Shown here piece after piece: positions 1 through 8,580 of a DNA stretch of 64,000 nt. Source of the stretch: Bradyrhizobium erythrophlei (GTDB taxonomy: Bacteria > Pseudomonadota > Alphaproteobacteria > Rhizobiales > Xanthobacteraceae); the NCBI GenBank assembly GCA_900129675.1, contig FSRD01000001.1:7925501-7989500 (forward strand), written 5' to 3'. Numbering within the stretch: the first letter of the stretch is position 1; every line of letters starts with the position of its first letter. Under the pieces are notes generated by a model that made no database searches, was not told the origin of the DNA, and saw only the letters and a list, made by a program, of their open reading frames with translations. Made by a program: the position numbers and the translations under genes.

Positions 1-665
1 TGGCCACTTTCGAGACATGGCGTTCTCGCCAAGCGATGTCTGCTTCTCAAGAGCGGACCTCATCGGCCGACGTGCAACCGGCGCTAATGACCGAGCGCGG
101 AAATTCGGTCGAAGCGATCCGCTGCATTGAACCTTTTCAGGGACGGCGGACGGGGTCGGCTCCAATCCGCCCTGCGGACTGCAAGAGGGCTCTCTCCGGA
201 ACCCGCGCCGTTGTTAGATCGAAGCGCACCGTTAACACCGAGGGGCAACTCGCTTCAGCTTGAGATCTTGATGAGACCCGAGCACCGAAGACTTCAGCCG
301 ATCGACTGCTCGGCGCTCGTGCCACAATTGCAGTCGCACCGTTTACTCAACCTTAGGCTATGCTCTGTATTTCTACTAGAGATAGTGGAGCTGGGAATAA
401 GACTATGTCCGGGTATAGCGAGTGGCTTCAATTATGAGGCTCGCCGGTCCAATCAGGTTCTCGCAGCTGTCCCGGAGGGGTATTTCGCCTTTGTAAAATA
501 CGTCAGGTAGCGCCCCAGCTTCGGCGGGCGCGAAATTCATCCACCCTTATCAACGGATACGTCAGTGCGGTTGCGGCAGGAGCACGCCGCCTCGCGAACT
601 CTCACGTACGGACTATTGTCTGCCGTGTCTGTCGCGACGACCGAACAAGCATCGAAAAGGCCCAG
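1..665. other. No convincing gene
   Basis: Short open frames exist here on both strands (for example 127-510 on the plus strand), but none has a credible ribosome site, recognisable domain or protein-like composition. I see no RNA gene and no clear promoter. It is probably intergenic DNA or the worn remains of a gene that lies mostly left of the window. Confidence 0.5.
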
Positions 666-1718
666 GTGGAGAATGTTCTCGTGCACGGCACCATTGACAT
701 GAAGCGGTCGATCTTGCGCAGGCCGGATACCCAGGGGCGGTTGATCTTGGCCGATGACGAAGTTGAGGCAGCCTGGAACATTTTCTCGTTCAACTGGCGA
801 CTGCTGGCGAGCGCGGCGGGGGTCGTCGTTGCCGTTCTCGTCGCAACAGAATTTTACGTCGAGACCATGGGCTATCTCGTGGCTTTTGCTCTGGCGGGCC
901 TTTACTGGTGGTTTGGACTACGGAACGCTCGTTCGACGACGCACGCCAACCCCAAGGTTTTTCTCTGCCTTGTCGCACTTGCGCAACTCGTAATGGCCGT
1001 ACCGGTCATACTGACACTGACCTATGTCGCCGTTTCCATTAATCTTCCTCTGCAGGATGCCAAGTTGCTGGCTTGGGACCGTGCGCTGGGATTTGACTTC
1101 CGGAGTTTCCTGGACTTTACGAACCATCATCGCGAACTGATCCCGCTCCTGGCTCAGTCGTATAGTTCGATCAACCTGCAGCTGCTCGTGATTGTACTCC
1201 TGCTTCCTCTGACTGGATGCTATCGGCGAGTCGCGGAGACGGTATGCGCTGTCACGCTCGCTATTTTGGCAACGACCCTTATCGCGGCCCTCATCCCGGC
1301 CATCGGTGTCTATGGTGCGTTAGGATTGCAGGCATCGGATTTCCCCCAACTCGTGCCCCAGGCCTATTACGACACATTGCGCGACGTGCCGCTCGTGCGA
1401 GAAGGGCGCCTGCACAAACTGAGCTTGACTCAATTGTCGGGGGTCCTGACGTTTCCCAGCTTTCATGCGGCATCTGCTATTCTCTTCATGTGGGCTTGTT
1501 GGCCGCTGCGCTGGGTGAGACTGGTTGTCATTCCATGGAACATCGTGATGATGGTGGCGACGCCGCTGGGCGGAGGCCATTATTTGGTTGATGTCCTGGC
1601 GGGCGTCTTGGTGGCGATCGCATCGATCGGCGTGACGAGCAAGATAAGCGGCATTTGTTCGCCGAAACGAATCGACGCGTTACCTTCCGATGTCCAACCG
1701 CTACAGTCTTCGCGATAG
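666..1718 (+). CDS. PAP2-superfamily integral membrane phosphatase
   Basis: The 350-residue product has about seven or eight hydrophobic segments (roughly residues 47-65, 68-87, 97-120, 168-188, 193-215, 268-285, 290-328). Two PAP2 signatures sit in the C-terminal half: FPSFHAAS with its conserved histidine, and GGGHYLVDVLAG with the second histidine and aspartate. PAP2 proteins of the inositolphosphorylceramide-synthase-like branch remove or transfer phosphate groups on lipids at the outer face of the membrane; the exact substrate cannot be read. The GTG at 666 follows AAAAGG, while the in-frame ATG at 699 has no obvious ribosome site, so I prefer GTG. The gene stands alone, with no operon partner. 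Confidence 0.75.
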   Translation: MENVLVHGTIDMKRSILRRPDTQGRLILADDEVEAAWNIFSFNWRLLASAAGVVVAVLVATEFYVETMGYLVAFALAGLYWWFGLRNARSTTHANPKVFLCLVALAQLVMAVPVILTLTYVAVSINLPLQDAKLLAWDRALGFDFRSFLDFTNHHRELIPLLAQSYSSINLQLLVIVLLLPLTGCYRRVAETVCAVTLAILATTLIAALIPAIGVYGALGLQASDFPQLVPQAYYDTLRDVPLVREGRLHKLSLTQLSGVLTFPSFHAASAILFMWACWPLRWVRLVVIPWNIVMMVATPLGGGHYLVDVLAGVLVAIASIGVTSKISGICSPKRIDALPSDVQPLQSSR

Positions 1719-1884
1719 ACTGATGTCAGGAATTTAGCTTCAAAAGTATTGATATCAGGCTGCACAGTTGCGTTGCGCGACGCCCATTGGCTCACACAGG
1801 ACCGAGCTACTGCATTTACCCGCGTGCTTCCTGTCCTGTTGGTCGGCTTCGTCGCAATCCGCCCTACGAGCTCTAATCTCTCGA

Positions 1885-3003
1885 CTATTGTTGTTTTCCC
1901 GCATTGCCGGCCGGTTCCACGACCTGCTGTTCAACGACGCTCAAGCGCCCGGGCAGCGTTCCCGAGCGCAGCATCATGGCGATGGTGTTGGCGTCTTCGA
2001 GCGTGAAGTCACCCGCTGATATCAGCCCCGAGCCGCCCAGGATCGGCTCCCTGATCACGGAGACCGAGAGCACGCGGTCGTCGAGAACGATGGCGAATGA
2101 CTTTCCCACATTGTCTTGGGTGACTTGCGCGAAGCGCCTTGCGCCATGCGCATTGAACCGGAACGACGCGATCGGCTGGTGGGTCGCAGGATCGAAGCCC
2201 GGACCGGCATCGATAATATCGCCGCCCTCGATCGCGGTTTCCTTCAGAACCAGATACGGAGCCTTGGTCTTGAAGTCGGTGAGGACTTCGGATCCCTCGG
2301 GCGGTGAACCTTCCAGCGCCTTCTCGGCCGTCATCGATACATCCACCAGGCGGAAGCTGAGCCGCGCCTGCTTGGCGAACATCGCGGCCACACGTCCGGG
2401 ATCGCTGATACCCGGCAGCTGGATGCGAATGCGGTCGGACCCGTCGGGCTGCACGCTCGCCGGCCTGATATCGGCGTTGCGCAGGCGCTGTTCGATCATC
2501 CGGATCGACTGCCCGACCAGTCGCTGCAAGCGCTCGGCGAACCCGGCCTCGGTCGGCGTGAACCGGCTCAATCCGTCGCCGCTGTCGGCAATCGCGACAG
2601 CCGCGGCCTCCGTCGGCGCGGCTTCCATCGACGGCACGAGCTTGCTCAAGACCCGTTGCCGGTCCTTGGGCTCCGCAATCCGGACCTCGACGCCGCCGTC
2701 GCGCATCGCCAGACCGGAAAACGGGATCCGCCCTTCCCGCAATATCCGGTACAGATCATCGCGCAGTTCGGTCACGACGGCTTCATGCAGGGCGGCGGTG
2801 TCGACCTTGAACACAATGCGGGATCCGCCCTGCGTCTCGAGCAGCTTCCCGGCATTGGCGGCAATCACCGCGCGCATCCGCTCGACCGTCTGCGCATCGT
2901 CGGACGCCGGTGAGCGCGGCGCGGATATCGCCGGCAACCCCGCGAACGCCAGGATGAAAGCGACGATCAGCCCCGGCGTCCCGGCCCGTTTGTTCATGGT
3001 CAT
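1885..3003 (-). CDS. Stand-alone SecD-like periplasmic protein
   Basis: The ATG at 3003 follows GAGAGGAC and gives 372 residues; the open frame runs further upstream but without a ribosome site. The N-terminus looks like a signal peptide or anchor (hydrophobic LIVAFILAFAGLPAISA). The rest resembles the first periplasmic domain of SecD: the FRLVDV stretch, then the region where inserted SecD heads carry SFRFNAHGARRFAQVT, and ending with an LRSGTLPGRLSVVE segment. In true SecD this point leads into five more membrane helices, which are absent here, so this is not a normal translocase subunit. It could be a periplasmic SecD paralogue that lost its membrane domain. Flanking genes give no hint of its role. 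Confidence 0.65.
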   Translation of the reverse strand: MTMNKRAGTPGLIVAFILAFAGLPAISAPRSPASDDAQTVERMRAVIAANAGKLLETQGGSRIVFKVDTAALHEAVVTELRDDLYRILREGRIPFSGLAMRDGGVEVRIAEPKDRQRVLSKLVPSMEAAPTEAAAVAIADSGDGLSRFTPTEAGFAERLQRLVGQSIRMIEQRLRNADIRPASVQPDGSDRIRIQLPGISDPGRVAAMFAKQARLSFRLVDVSMTAEKALEGSPPEGSEVLTDFKTKAPYLVLKETAIEGGDIIDAGPGFDPATHQPIASFRFNAHGARRFAQVTQDNVGKSFAIVLDDRVLSVSVIREPILGGSGLISAGDFTLEDANTIAMMLRSGTLPGRLSVVEQQVVEPAGNAGKQQ

Positions 3004-3169
3004 GGCGTCCTCTCTTCGGCGGCACAGTGCCGTTAGCGCGCCATTGCGGGCGTAGCACGTGCAGCACCAATCCCTTGGTGCTGCGATCGCACGCCGAGGT
3101 TCAATCACGCACTCTTTGGGAGGCCGGCCGCGCCGGCAATCGGGACGCTATCGCAATCCGCCGCCTTGC

Positions 3170-3889
3170 CTAGCAGCCCATCTTGTCGGCGATGCCGCCA
3201 AAATCCTTCGCCACGATATCCCAGTCGCCCTTGGCCTCGAAATCGTACTTCTGCAAGGGTCCGTATTCGGTCGGCCTTGCGACGAAGGCGGTCTTCAGGC
3301 CGAGTTTTTGCGCGGCCTTCAGATCATGGTTATGCGCGGCCACCATCATCACCTGCTCCGGCGGCAGGCACAGCAGCTTTGCGGCGCCGAGATAGGTTTC
3401 GGGATCGGGCTTGTAGTGCTCGAACAGCTCGGCCGACATCACGAGATCCCAGGGCAGGCCTGCGAACTTCGCCATGTTGGTCAGCAGCGCGACGTTGCCG
3501 TTGGACAGCGGCGAGATGATGTATTTCTTCTTCAGCCGCGTCAGGCCGGCCACGCTGTCCGACCACGGATGCAGGCGGTGCCAGCCCATGGTCAGGTGAT
3601 GCAGGTCGGCGTCGGTGAGGCCGGAAATCCCGAGCTGTGCGACCAGCTTTTCCAGCGACTGCCGGTGCAGCGTGTCCAGTATCATGTAGCCGCGCTCGGG
3701 ATGCTTGCGCACCTCGTCCATCGAGGCGGCGTAGACCGCGCGCCAGCCGTCGACTAGGGCGGTCCAGTCCGCCTTGATGCCACGCGTCTCCGACCATTTG
3801 GTGAAATCCGCGATCAGGCTGGTGCGCCAGTCGACCACGGTGCCGAAGACGTCGAACACCAGCGCTTTTACGGCGGAAATATCGGACAT
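3170..3889 (-). CDS. Haloacid dehalogenase, type II (HAD superfamily)
   Basis: The 239-residue protein begins with HAD motif I as FDVFGTVVDW, with Asp13 the expected nucleophile. Motif II appears as PLSNGN, the conserved lysine and aspartate in HYKPDPETY, and motif IV around HNHDLKAAQKLGLKT. This pattern is that of (S)-2-haloacid dehalogenases, which hydrolyse short 2-haloacids to 2-hydroxyacids, and length fits the family. The start at 3889 is preceded by GGGAGGC. It lies alone between a SecD-like gene and a palindromic repeat. The natural substrate may well not be halogenated; that is inference from how widely the family occurs. Confidence 0.85.
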   Translation of the reverse strand: MSDISAVKALVFDVFGTVVDWRTSLIADFTKWSETRGIKADWTALVDGWRAVYAASMDEVRKHPERGYMILDTLHRQSLEKLVAQLGISGLTDADLHHLTMGWHRLHPWSDSVAGLTRLKKKYIISPLSNGNVALLTNMAKFAGLPWDLVMSAELFEHYKPDPETYLGAAKLLCLPPEQVMMVAAHNHDLKAAQKLGLKTAFVARPTEYGPLQKYDFEAKGDWDIVAKDFGGIADKMGC

Positions 3890-3928
3890 CGTCGCCTCCC
3901 CTGTTCTTCTTTTTCTTGGTCATTCTCC

Positions 3929-4029
3929 GATGCGCAATTGCGCATCGTAGATGGTCCGAAGGACCAGACCCGGAATCTCGCGCGGCAACTCTAGATTCCG
4001 GGTTCGCGCTACGCGCGCCCCGGAATGAC
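3929..4029. repeat. Compound intergenic palindrome
   Basis: It opens with a perfect 18-bp palindrome (3929-3946), followed by the small hairpin GGTCCGAAGGACC and by a longer inverted repeat built from CCCGGAATCT and AGATTCCGGG. It ends in CCCCGGAATGACGG. The second half closely matches the repeat at 16132-16242, so both belong to one dispersed family. It lies downstream of glpX and upstream of the dehalogenase and could end or stabilise transcripts. Confidence 0.75.
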
Positions 4030-4037
4030 GGCCCTCC

Positions 4038-5036
4038 TCAATCGAGGTGAAATTTCTCCAGCTGCCGGTGCTCGGCCTTGATGTAGCGCACGGTGCCGGT
4101 GACCGAGCGCATCACCACGGTCTCGGTCTCGATCACGTCCTTGCGGAATTTGACGCCCGACAGCAGCGAGCCGGTGGTGACGCCGGTGGCCGCGAACAGG
4201 CAGTCGCCGCGCGCCATGTCCTCTATCCCGTAGATCATGCGCGGATCGGTGACGCCCATCTTGTGGGCGCGCTCGCGCTTCTCTTCGCTGTCGAGGATCA
4301 GGCGGCACTGCATCTGGCCGCCGATGCAGCGCAGCGCCGCCGCCGCCAGCACGCCCTCCGGCGCGCCACCGGTGCCGATATACATATCGACGCCGGTATT
4401 GTCGGGATCGGCGCAGTGGATCACGCCGGCGACGTCGCCGTCGGTGATGAGGCGAACCGCAGCACCGGTACTGCGAACGCCGGAGATGATATCGGCGTGG
4501 CGCGGGCGATCGAGCACCAGCACGGTGATCGCGGCAGCGTCGACGCCCTTCGCCTTGGCGAGCCGGCGAACGTTGTCGGCCGGCGATGCATCGAGCTCGA
4601 CGACGCCCTTCTTGTAGCCGGGACCGACCGCGATCTTCTGCATGTAGACGTCGGGCGCGTGCAGCAGCGTGCCGCCGTCGGCCATCGCCATGGTCGCGAT
4701 CGCGCCGGGCATGTTCTTGGCGCACAGCGTTGTGCCTTCGAGCGGATCGACCGCGATATCGACCTGCGGTCCGGCGTTGAGCCCGACCTTCTCGCCGATG
4801 AACAGCATCGGCGCCTCGTCGCGCTCACCCTCGCCGATCACGATGGTGCCTTCGATCGGCAGCTTGTTGAGTTCGCGGCGCATCGCGTCGACCGCGGCCT
4901 GGTCGGCGGCCTTTTCCTGGCCGTGGCCGCGCAACCGCGCCGCCGAAACCGCGGCGCGCTCCGTCACGCGCACGATTTCGAGCGTCAGAATGCGCTCGAG
5001 CAACAGCTGCGGCGGTACGGAAATATGGGTCGACAT
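4038..5036 (-). CDS. glpX: Class II fructose-1,6-bisphosphatase
   Basis: The 332-residue product carries the GlpX hallmarks: IGEGERDEAPML near residue 70, then DPLEGTTLCAKNMPGA, which contributes the metal site, and the nucleotide- and sugar-phosphate-binding loop IGTGGAPEGVLAAAAL. The enzyme removes the 1-phosphate of fructose-1,6-bisphosphate in gluconeogenesis and, in autotrophs, in the Calvin cycle. The ATG at 5036 is chosen because GGAG lies at a good distance upstream; the open frame extends only three codons further. It follows hom on the same strand with about 90 bp between, so they may share a transcript. Downstream is a palindromic repeat. Confidence 0.95.
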   Translation of the reverse strand: MSTHISVPPQLLLERILTLEIVRVTERAAVSAARLRGHGQEKAADQAAVDAMRRELNKLPIEGTIVIGEGERDEAPMLFIGEKVGLNAGPQVDIAVDPLEGTTLCAKNMPGAIATMAMADGGTLLHAPDVYMQKIAVGPGYKKGVVELDASPADNVRRLAKAKGVDAAAITVLVLDRPRHADIISGVRSTGAAVRLITDGDVAGVIHCADPDNTGVDMYIGTGGAPEGVLAAAALRCIGGQMQCRLILDSEEKRERAHKMGVTDPRMIYGIEDMARGDCLFAATGVTTGSLLSGVKFRKDVIETETVVMRSVTGTVRYIKAEHRQLEKFHLD

Positions 5037-5125
5037 CACAAGCACTCCTTTGAACCTTCACAACGGACCTGGCGGCCCGCATCTTCGTTTCTTGCGCTTA
5101 GCACATGAGCCGGGCGGCTCACGCG

Positions 5126-6445
5126 TCAGTTTTTCTCGATTCGTATCACCTGCGGCCGGCCGCTGATCACCTTGTCGCGCTGCACCGCCTCCAGCGCGCG
5201 ATAGACCGCGTCCTCGCTGGTGGCGTAGGTGATCAGGATAACCGGAACCGGTGACGGTTTCTTCGCCGATCCGTTGGGGTCGACGCCGTCGGGATGCCGC
5301 TGCACGATCGATTCCAGCGAAATCTTCTGCTCGGCAAGGCGGGTGGCGATGGTCGCCGCGGTGCCGGCGAGATCGCGCGCCATCAGGCGGATGTAATAGC
5401 CGCCCTCATGCCGCTCCATCGGCGCCTTGGTGGTCGCGCGCAATTTCTCCACCGGCCGTCCGAACGGTTTGGCGCGAATGCCGCGCGCGACATCGGCGAT
5501 GTCGGCAACGACGGCCGACGCGGTCGCCGCACCGCCCGCGCCCGGGCCGACCAGCGTGATCGGCGGAATCCCTTCGCCGTCGATCGTGACCGCATTGGTG
5601 ACGCCCATCACCTGCGCAATCGATGACGATTTCGGCACCATGGTCGGATGCACGCGCTGTTCGATCCCCTTCGCCGTCCGCACCGCGACCCCAAGCAACT
5701 TGACCCGATAGCCGAGTTCCTCCGCGGCGCGCAGATCTTCCGGCGCGATCGATGAGATACCTTCGACATAGACTGCGCTCTGTGCAACCTTCGTGCCGAA
5801 CGCGAGACTGGCCAGGATCGCCAGCTTCTGCGCGGTGTCGTGGCCGTCGACGTCGAACGACGGATTGGCCTCGGCATAGCCCAAACGCTGCGCATCCCTG
5901 AGGCATTCGGCGAATGACAGGCCGTCCTGTTCCATCCGGGTCAGGATGTAATTGCAGGTGCCGTTGAGGATGCCGTAGACGCGATTGACGGATGTTCCGG
6001 CAAGGCCCTCGCGCAGGGTCTTGATGACGGGGATCGCAGCGCCCACCGCTGCCTCGAAATTCAACGCGCCGCCGTGCTTCTCGGCAGCCTTCGCCAGCCG
6101 CAATCCGTGCTTGGCGATCAGCGCCTTGTTGGCTGTCACCACCGACTTGCCGGACTTCAGTGCGGCTTCGATCGCCGACAGCGCCGGTTCGCCGGAACCG
6201 CCCATCAATTCGACGAAGCAATCGATGTTGGGATCATTGGCCAGCGCCAGCGGGCTTTTGGCCCACTCGATGCCGCGCAGATCGACACTGCGCTTCTTCA
6301 CTTTCGAGCGCGCGGTGACGGCGGTGACGCGTATGCCGCGGCCGCTGCGCGCCGATAGCGTGCGTCCCTGCTGCTCGATCAGATGCACGACTTCGGCGCC
6401 GACAGTGCCGAGCCCCGCGATGCCCACTTTCAGGGGTGCGACCAT
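5126..6445 (-). CDS. hom: Homoserine dehydrogenase
   Basis: The 439-residue enzyme reduces aspartate semialdehyde to homoserine, the branch point to threonine and methionine. It shows an N-terminal NAD(P)-binding fold (KVGIAGLGTVGAEVV), the conserved TANKALIAKHG, the catalytic-domain stretch GILNGTCNYILTRM, and a C-terminal ACT domain starting near GGYYIRLMARDLAG, which in this family gives feedback control by threonine. The start MVAPLKVG is taken because it matches the usual family N-terminus; the open frame runs about 70 codons further upstream, through the neighbouring repeat and gene end. It lies 73 bp behind the aminotransferase gene on the same strand. Confidence 0.95.
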   Translation of the reverse strand: MVAPLKVGIAGLGTVGAEVVHLIEQQGRTLSARSGRGIRVTAVTARSKVKKRSVDLRGIEWAKSPLALANDPNIDCFVELMGGSGEPALSAIEAALKSGKSVVTANKALIAKHGLRLAKAAEKHGGALNFEAAVGAAIPVIKTLREGLAGTSVNRVYGILNGTCNYILTRMEQDGLSFAECLRDAQRLGYAEANPSFDVDGHDTAQKLAILASLAFGTKVAQSAVYVEGISSIAPEDLRAAEELGYRVKLLGVAVRTAKGIEQRVHPTMVPKSSSIAQVMGVTNAVTIDGEGIPPITLVGPGAGGAATASAVVADIADVARGIRAKPFGRPVEKLRATTKAPMERHEGGYYIRLMARDLAGTAATIATRLAEQKISLESIVQRHPDGVDPNGSAKKPSPVPVILITYATSEDAVYRALEAVQRDKVISGRPQVIRIEKN

Positions 6446-6478
6446 GACTTGAAAAACCTGCCGGAGGAATTTTGACCA

Positions 6479-6518
6479 GGCACGATCCGAAAACGGGAAA
6501 CCATTTTCGGAATCACGC
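6479..6518. repeat. Short dispersed inverted repeat
   Basis: The stretch GCACGATCCGAAAACGGG is mirrored imperfectly by ACCATTTTCGGAATCACGCC. It resembles the short form of the GATCCGGAAAA...TTTTCCGGATCATGC repeat that is scattered through Bradyrhizobium-type genomes; a longer relative lies at 36237-36310. It fills the gap between the aminotransferase stop and hom. Confidence 0.5.
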
Positions 6519-7739
6519 CTAGCGCCGATTGGCGAGAGGAACCACGTTGTGCAACGTTTCGATGCCGCTTTCAAGGAAGCGGCGCACACCGCGCGCAGCC
6601 TGCCGGATGCGCTGCTCGTTCTCCACCATGGCGATGCGGACATAGCCTTCGCCATGCTCGCCGAAGGCGACGCCGGGCGAGACCACCACGCCGGATTTCT
6701 CCACCATCAGGGTCGCGAACTGCATGCTGCCGACCTGCTCGAAGGCCTTCGGCAGCGGCGCCCAGGCGAACATCGAGGCTTGCGGCGGCGGAATCTCCCA
6801 GCCCGCGCGGCCAAACGATTCCACCAGCGCGTCGCGGCGCTTGCGGTAGGTATCGCGCATCTCGCGGATGCAGTCGTCCGGCCCGTTCAGCGCCGCGGTT
6901 GCGGCAACCTGGATCGGCGTGAACGCGCCGTAATCGAGATAGGATTTCACCCGCGCCAAGGCGGCGATGATGCGCTCGTTGCCGACGGCAAATCCCATGC
7001 GCCAGCCGGCCATCGAGAACGTCTTCGACATCGAGGTGAATTCGACGGTGACGTCGATCGCGCCGGGAACCTGCAGCACCGACGGCGGCGGATTCTTGTC
7101 GTCGAAATAGACCTCGGCGTAGGCCAGATCCGACAGGATGAAGATCTCGTGCTTCTTCGCGAACGCGACCAGATCCTTGTAGAAATCGAGGTCGGCGACG
7201 TAGGCGGTCGGATTGGAGGGATAGCAGACGACCAGCGCCAGCGGCTTCGGGATCGAATGGATGATCGCGCGTTCCACCGCTTCGAAAAATTGCGGCGTCG
7301 GCTCCGACGGCACCGAGCGGATCACCCCGCCCGCCATCAGGAAGCCGAAGGCGTGGATCGGATAGCTCGGATTGGGGCACAGCACGACATCGCCGGGCGC
7401 GGTGATCGCCTGCGCCACATTGGCAAAGCCCTCCTTGGAGCCCAGTGTCGCCACAACCTGGGTTTCCGGATTGAGTTTGACGCCGAACCGCCGGTCGTAA
7501 TAGGCAGCCTGGGCCCGGCGCAGACCGGTGATGCCGCGCGACGCCGAATAGCGATCGGTCCGGGGCTTGCCGAGGGTTTCCTTCAGCTTCTCGATCACAT
7601 GGGGCGGCGTCGGCAGATCCGGATTTCCCATGCCGAGGTCGATAATATCGGCGCCGGCGTTCCGCGCGGCCGCCTTGGCCCGGTTGACCTGTTCGAACAC
7701 GTAAGGCGGCAGACGGCGGATACGGTAGAATTCTTCCAT
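6519..7739 (-). CDS. PLP-dependent class I aminotransferase (AlaC / LL-DAP aminotransferase-like)
   Basis: The 406-residue protein starts MEEFYRIRRLPPYVF and contains IIDLGMGNPDLPTP, typical of the AlaC and LL-diaminopimelate aminotransferase group. The PLP-binding lysine lies in SMSKTFSMAGWRMGF, and NPSYPIHAFGF and the substrate-binding arginine in GEGYVRIAMVEN are also present. The start at 7739 fits the family; a longer frame to 7835 adds sequence without similarity. Alanine/glutamate transamination is the most likely reaction, but aspartate or other amino acids are possible. Its place directly before hom suggests a link to aspartate-family amino acids or amino-group supply. Confidence 0.85.
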   Translation of the reverse strand: MEEFYRIRRLPPYVFEQVNRAKAAARNAGADIIDLGMGNPDLPTPPHVIEKLKETLGKPRTDRYSASRGITGLRRAQAAYYDRRFGVKLNPETQVVATLGSKEGFANVAQAITAPGDVVLCPNPSYPIHAFGFLMAGGVIRSVPSEPTPQFFEAVERAIIHSIPKPLALVVCYPSNPTAYVADLDFYKDLVAFAKKHEIFILSDLAYAEVYFDDKNPPPSVLQVPGAIDVTVEFTSMSKTFSMAGWRMGFAVGNERIIAALARVKSYLDYGAFTPIQVAATAALNGPDDCIREMRDTYRKRRDALVESFGRAGWEIPPPQASMFAWAPLPKAFEQVGSMQFATLMVEKSGVVVSPGVAFGEHGEGYVRIAMVENEQRIRQAARGVRRFLESGIETLHNVVPLANRR

Positions 7740-7992
7740 GGGACCTTTGCTCCGACTACCGGCAGGACAGAATCGCCAGACCCTTGGGCGTTGCGAAACC
7801 AAATCGGGTTTCGTCCAGAAATCGCGCTCAATCAACGATTTAGAGCGAATTCAGGCGCAAAAATCCGGGGCCGATGACCCGATATGCGGTTGAATTGGGG
7901 TTCTTTTTAGCACGGTCACAAGGAGGCGCCAGCTTCTATCGGCCCGATCAGGCCACTTCAGATTGGGTTCGGTCACTTGAAATTGGAACAAG

Positions 7993-8283
7993 TCACTTGG
8001 CGGCGGGGTTTGGGGCCGCCGAGGTGGCCTGGCGGTCCCGCGCGGCGATCAGCTCTTTCTCGATCTTGTCCTGCTCGGCCGGCTTCATCGCCGCTTCTTC
8101 GCGGTCCGGGGGCAGATCGTGAACCGGGAGATAGGCACCGGCTTCCTTCGGCCGCTGGGGCGCATCACTGGGCAGGCCGACCCCCGGCAGATCCGCGATC
8201 GACGTCGAGCAGCCGCCCACGGCCAGCGCCGACGCGAACAGCGCTCCGATTGCCAACAGCCTGATCGTTCGATCCATCCGCAT
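7993..8283 (-). CDS. Small putative lipoprotein
   Basis: The 96-residue product has a short basic start, a hydrophobic stretch and a lipobox (ALAVGGC), after which the mature protein would begin at a lipid-modified cysteine. The rest is polar and alanine/proline-rich, with no recognised domain. Two further start codons are possible: GTG at 8301 and ATG at 8277; 8283 is chosen for GGACGG just upstream. It probably sits in the inner or outer membrane facing the periplasm. It is divergent from phaC. Function unknown. Confidence 0.6.
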   Translation of the reverse strand: MRMDRTIRLLAIGALFASALAVGGCSTSIADLPGVGLPSDAPQRPKEAGAYLPVHDLPPDREEAAMKPAEQDKIEKELIAARDRQATSAAPNPAAK

Positions 8284-8526
8284 CCGTCCGGAAGTCCCCA
8301 CTTGCCGGTAGCCACGCTCCTACGCGCCCTGTCGCTGGTACCAGCCGTTCTGCTGGTACGAGCCTTGCAACGACAAATCGCGTATCTGCGTCAAATTCGC
8401 CGCAACCGTTCAAACCATTGTCGCCCGAAACGATTAAAGCCAGACCACCAAATCGGACCGCTGAGGCCTCAATATGACAGAACGAAGATTCTTTCTCGCA
8501 GTGCAGCAGGATTAACCCCAAAAATT

Positions 8527-8571
8527 TCACCGCCGATCGGCGCGGTGACGAACCCAAAATGAAGCTATAGT
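8527..8571 (+). promoter_or_regulatory. Dyad and possible promoter before phaC
   Basis: TCACCGC and GCGGTGA form 7-bp arms around an 8-bp centre (8527-8548). A good -10 hexamer, TATAGT, lies at 8566-8571, with only a weak -35 (around 8544) overlapping the dyad. If this -10 is used, transcription would begin almost at the phaC ATG, giving a leaderless or nearly leaderless mRNA. The dyad is well placed to be a repressor site. This is a reading of the sequence only. Confidence 0.35.
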
Positions 8572-8580
8572 GTCCCCGTC

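Noticed and set aside
36..510. Overlapping plus-strand frames at the window start
   Set aside because: No ribosome site or recognisable motif; may be the relic of a gene left of the window, but nothing supports a call.
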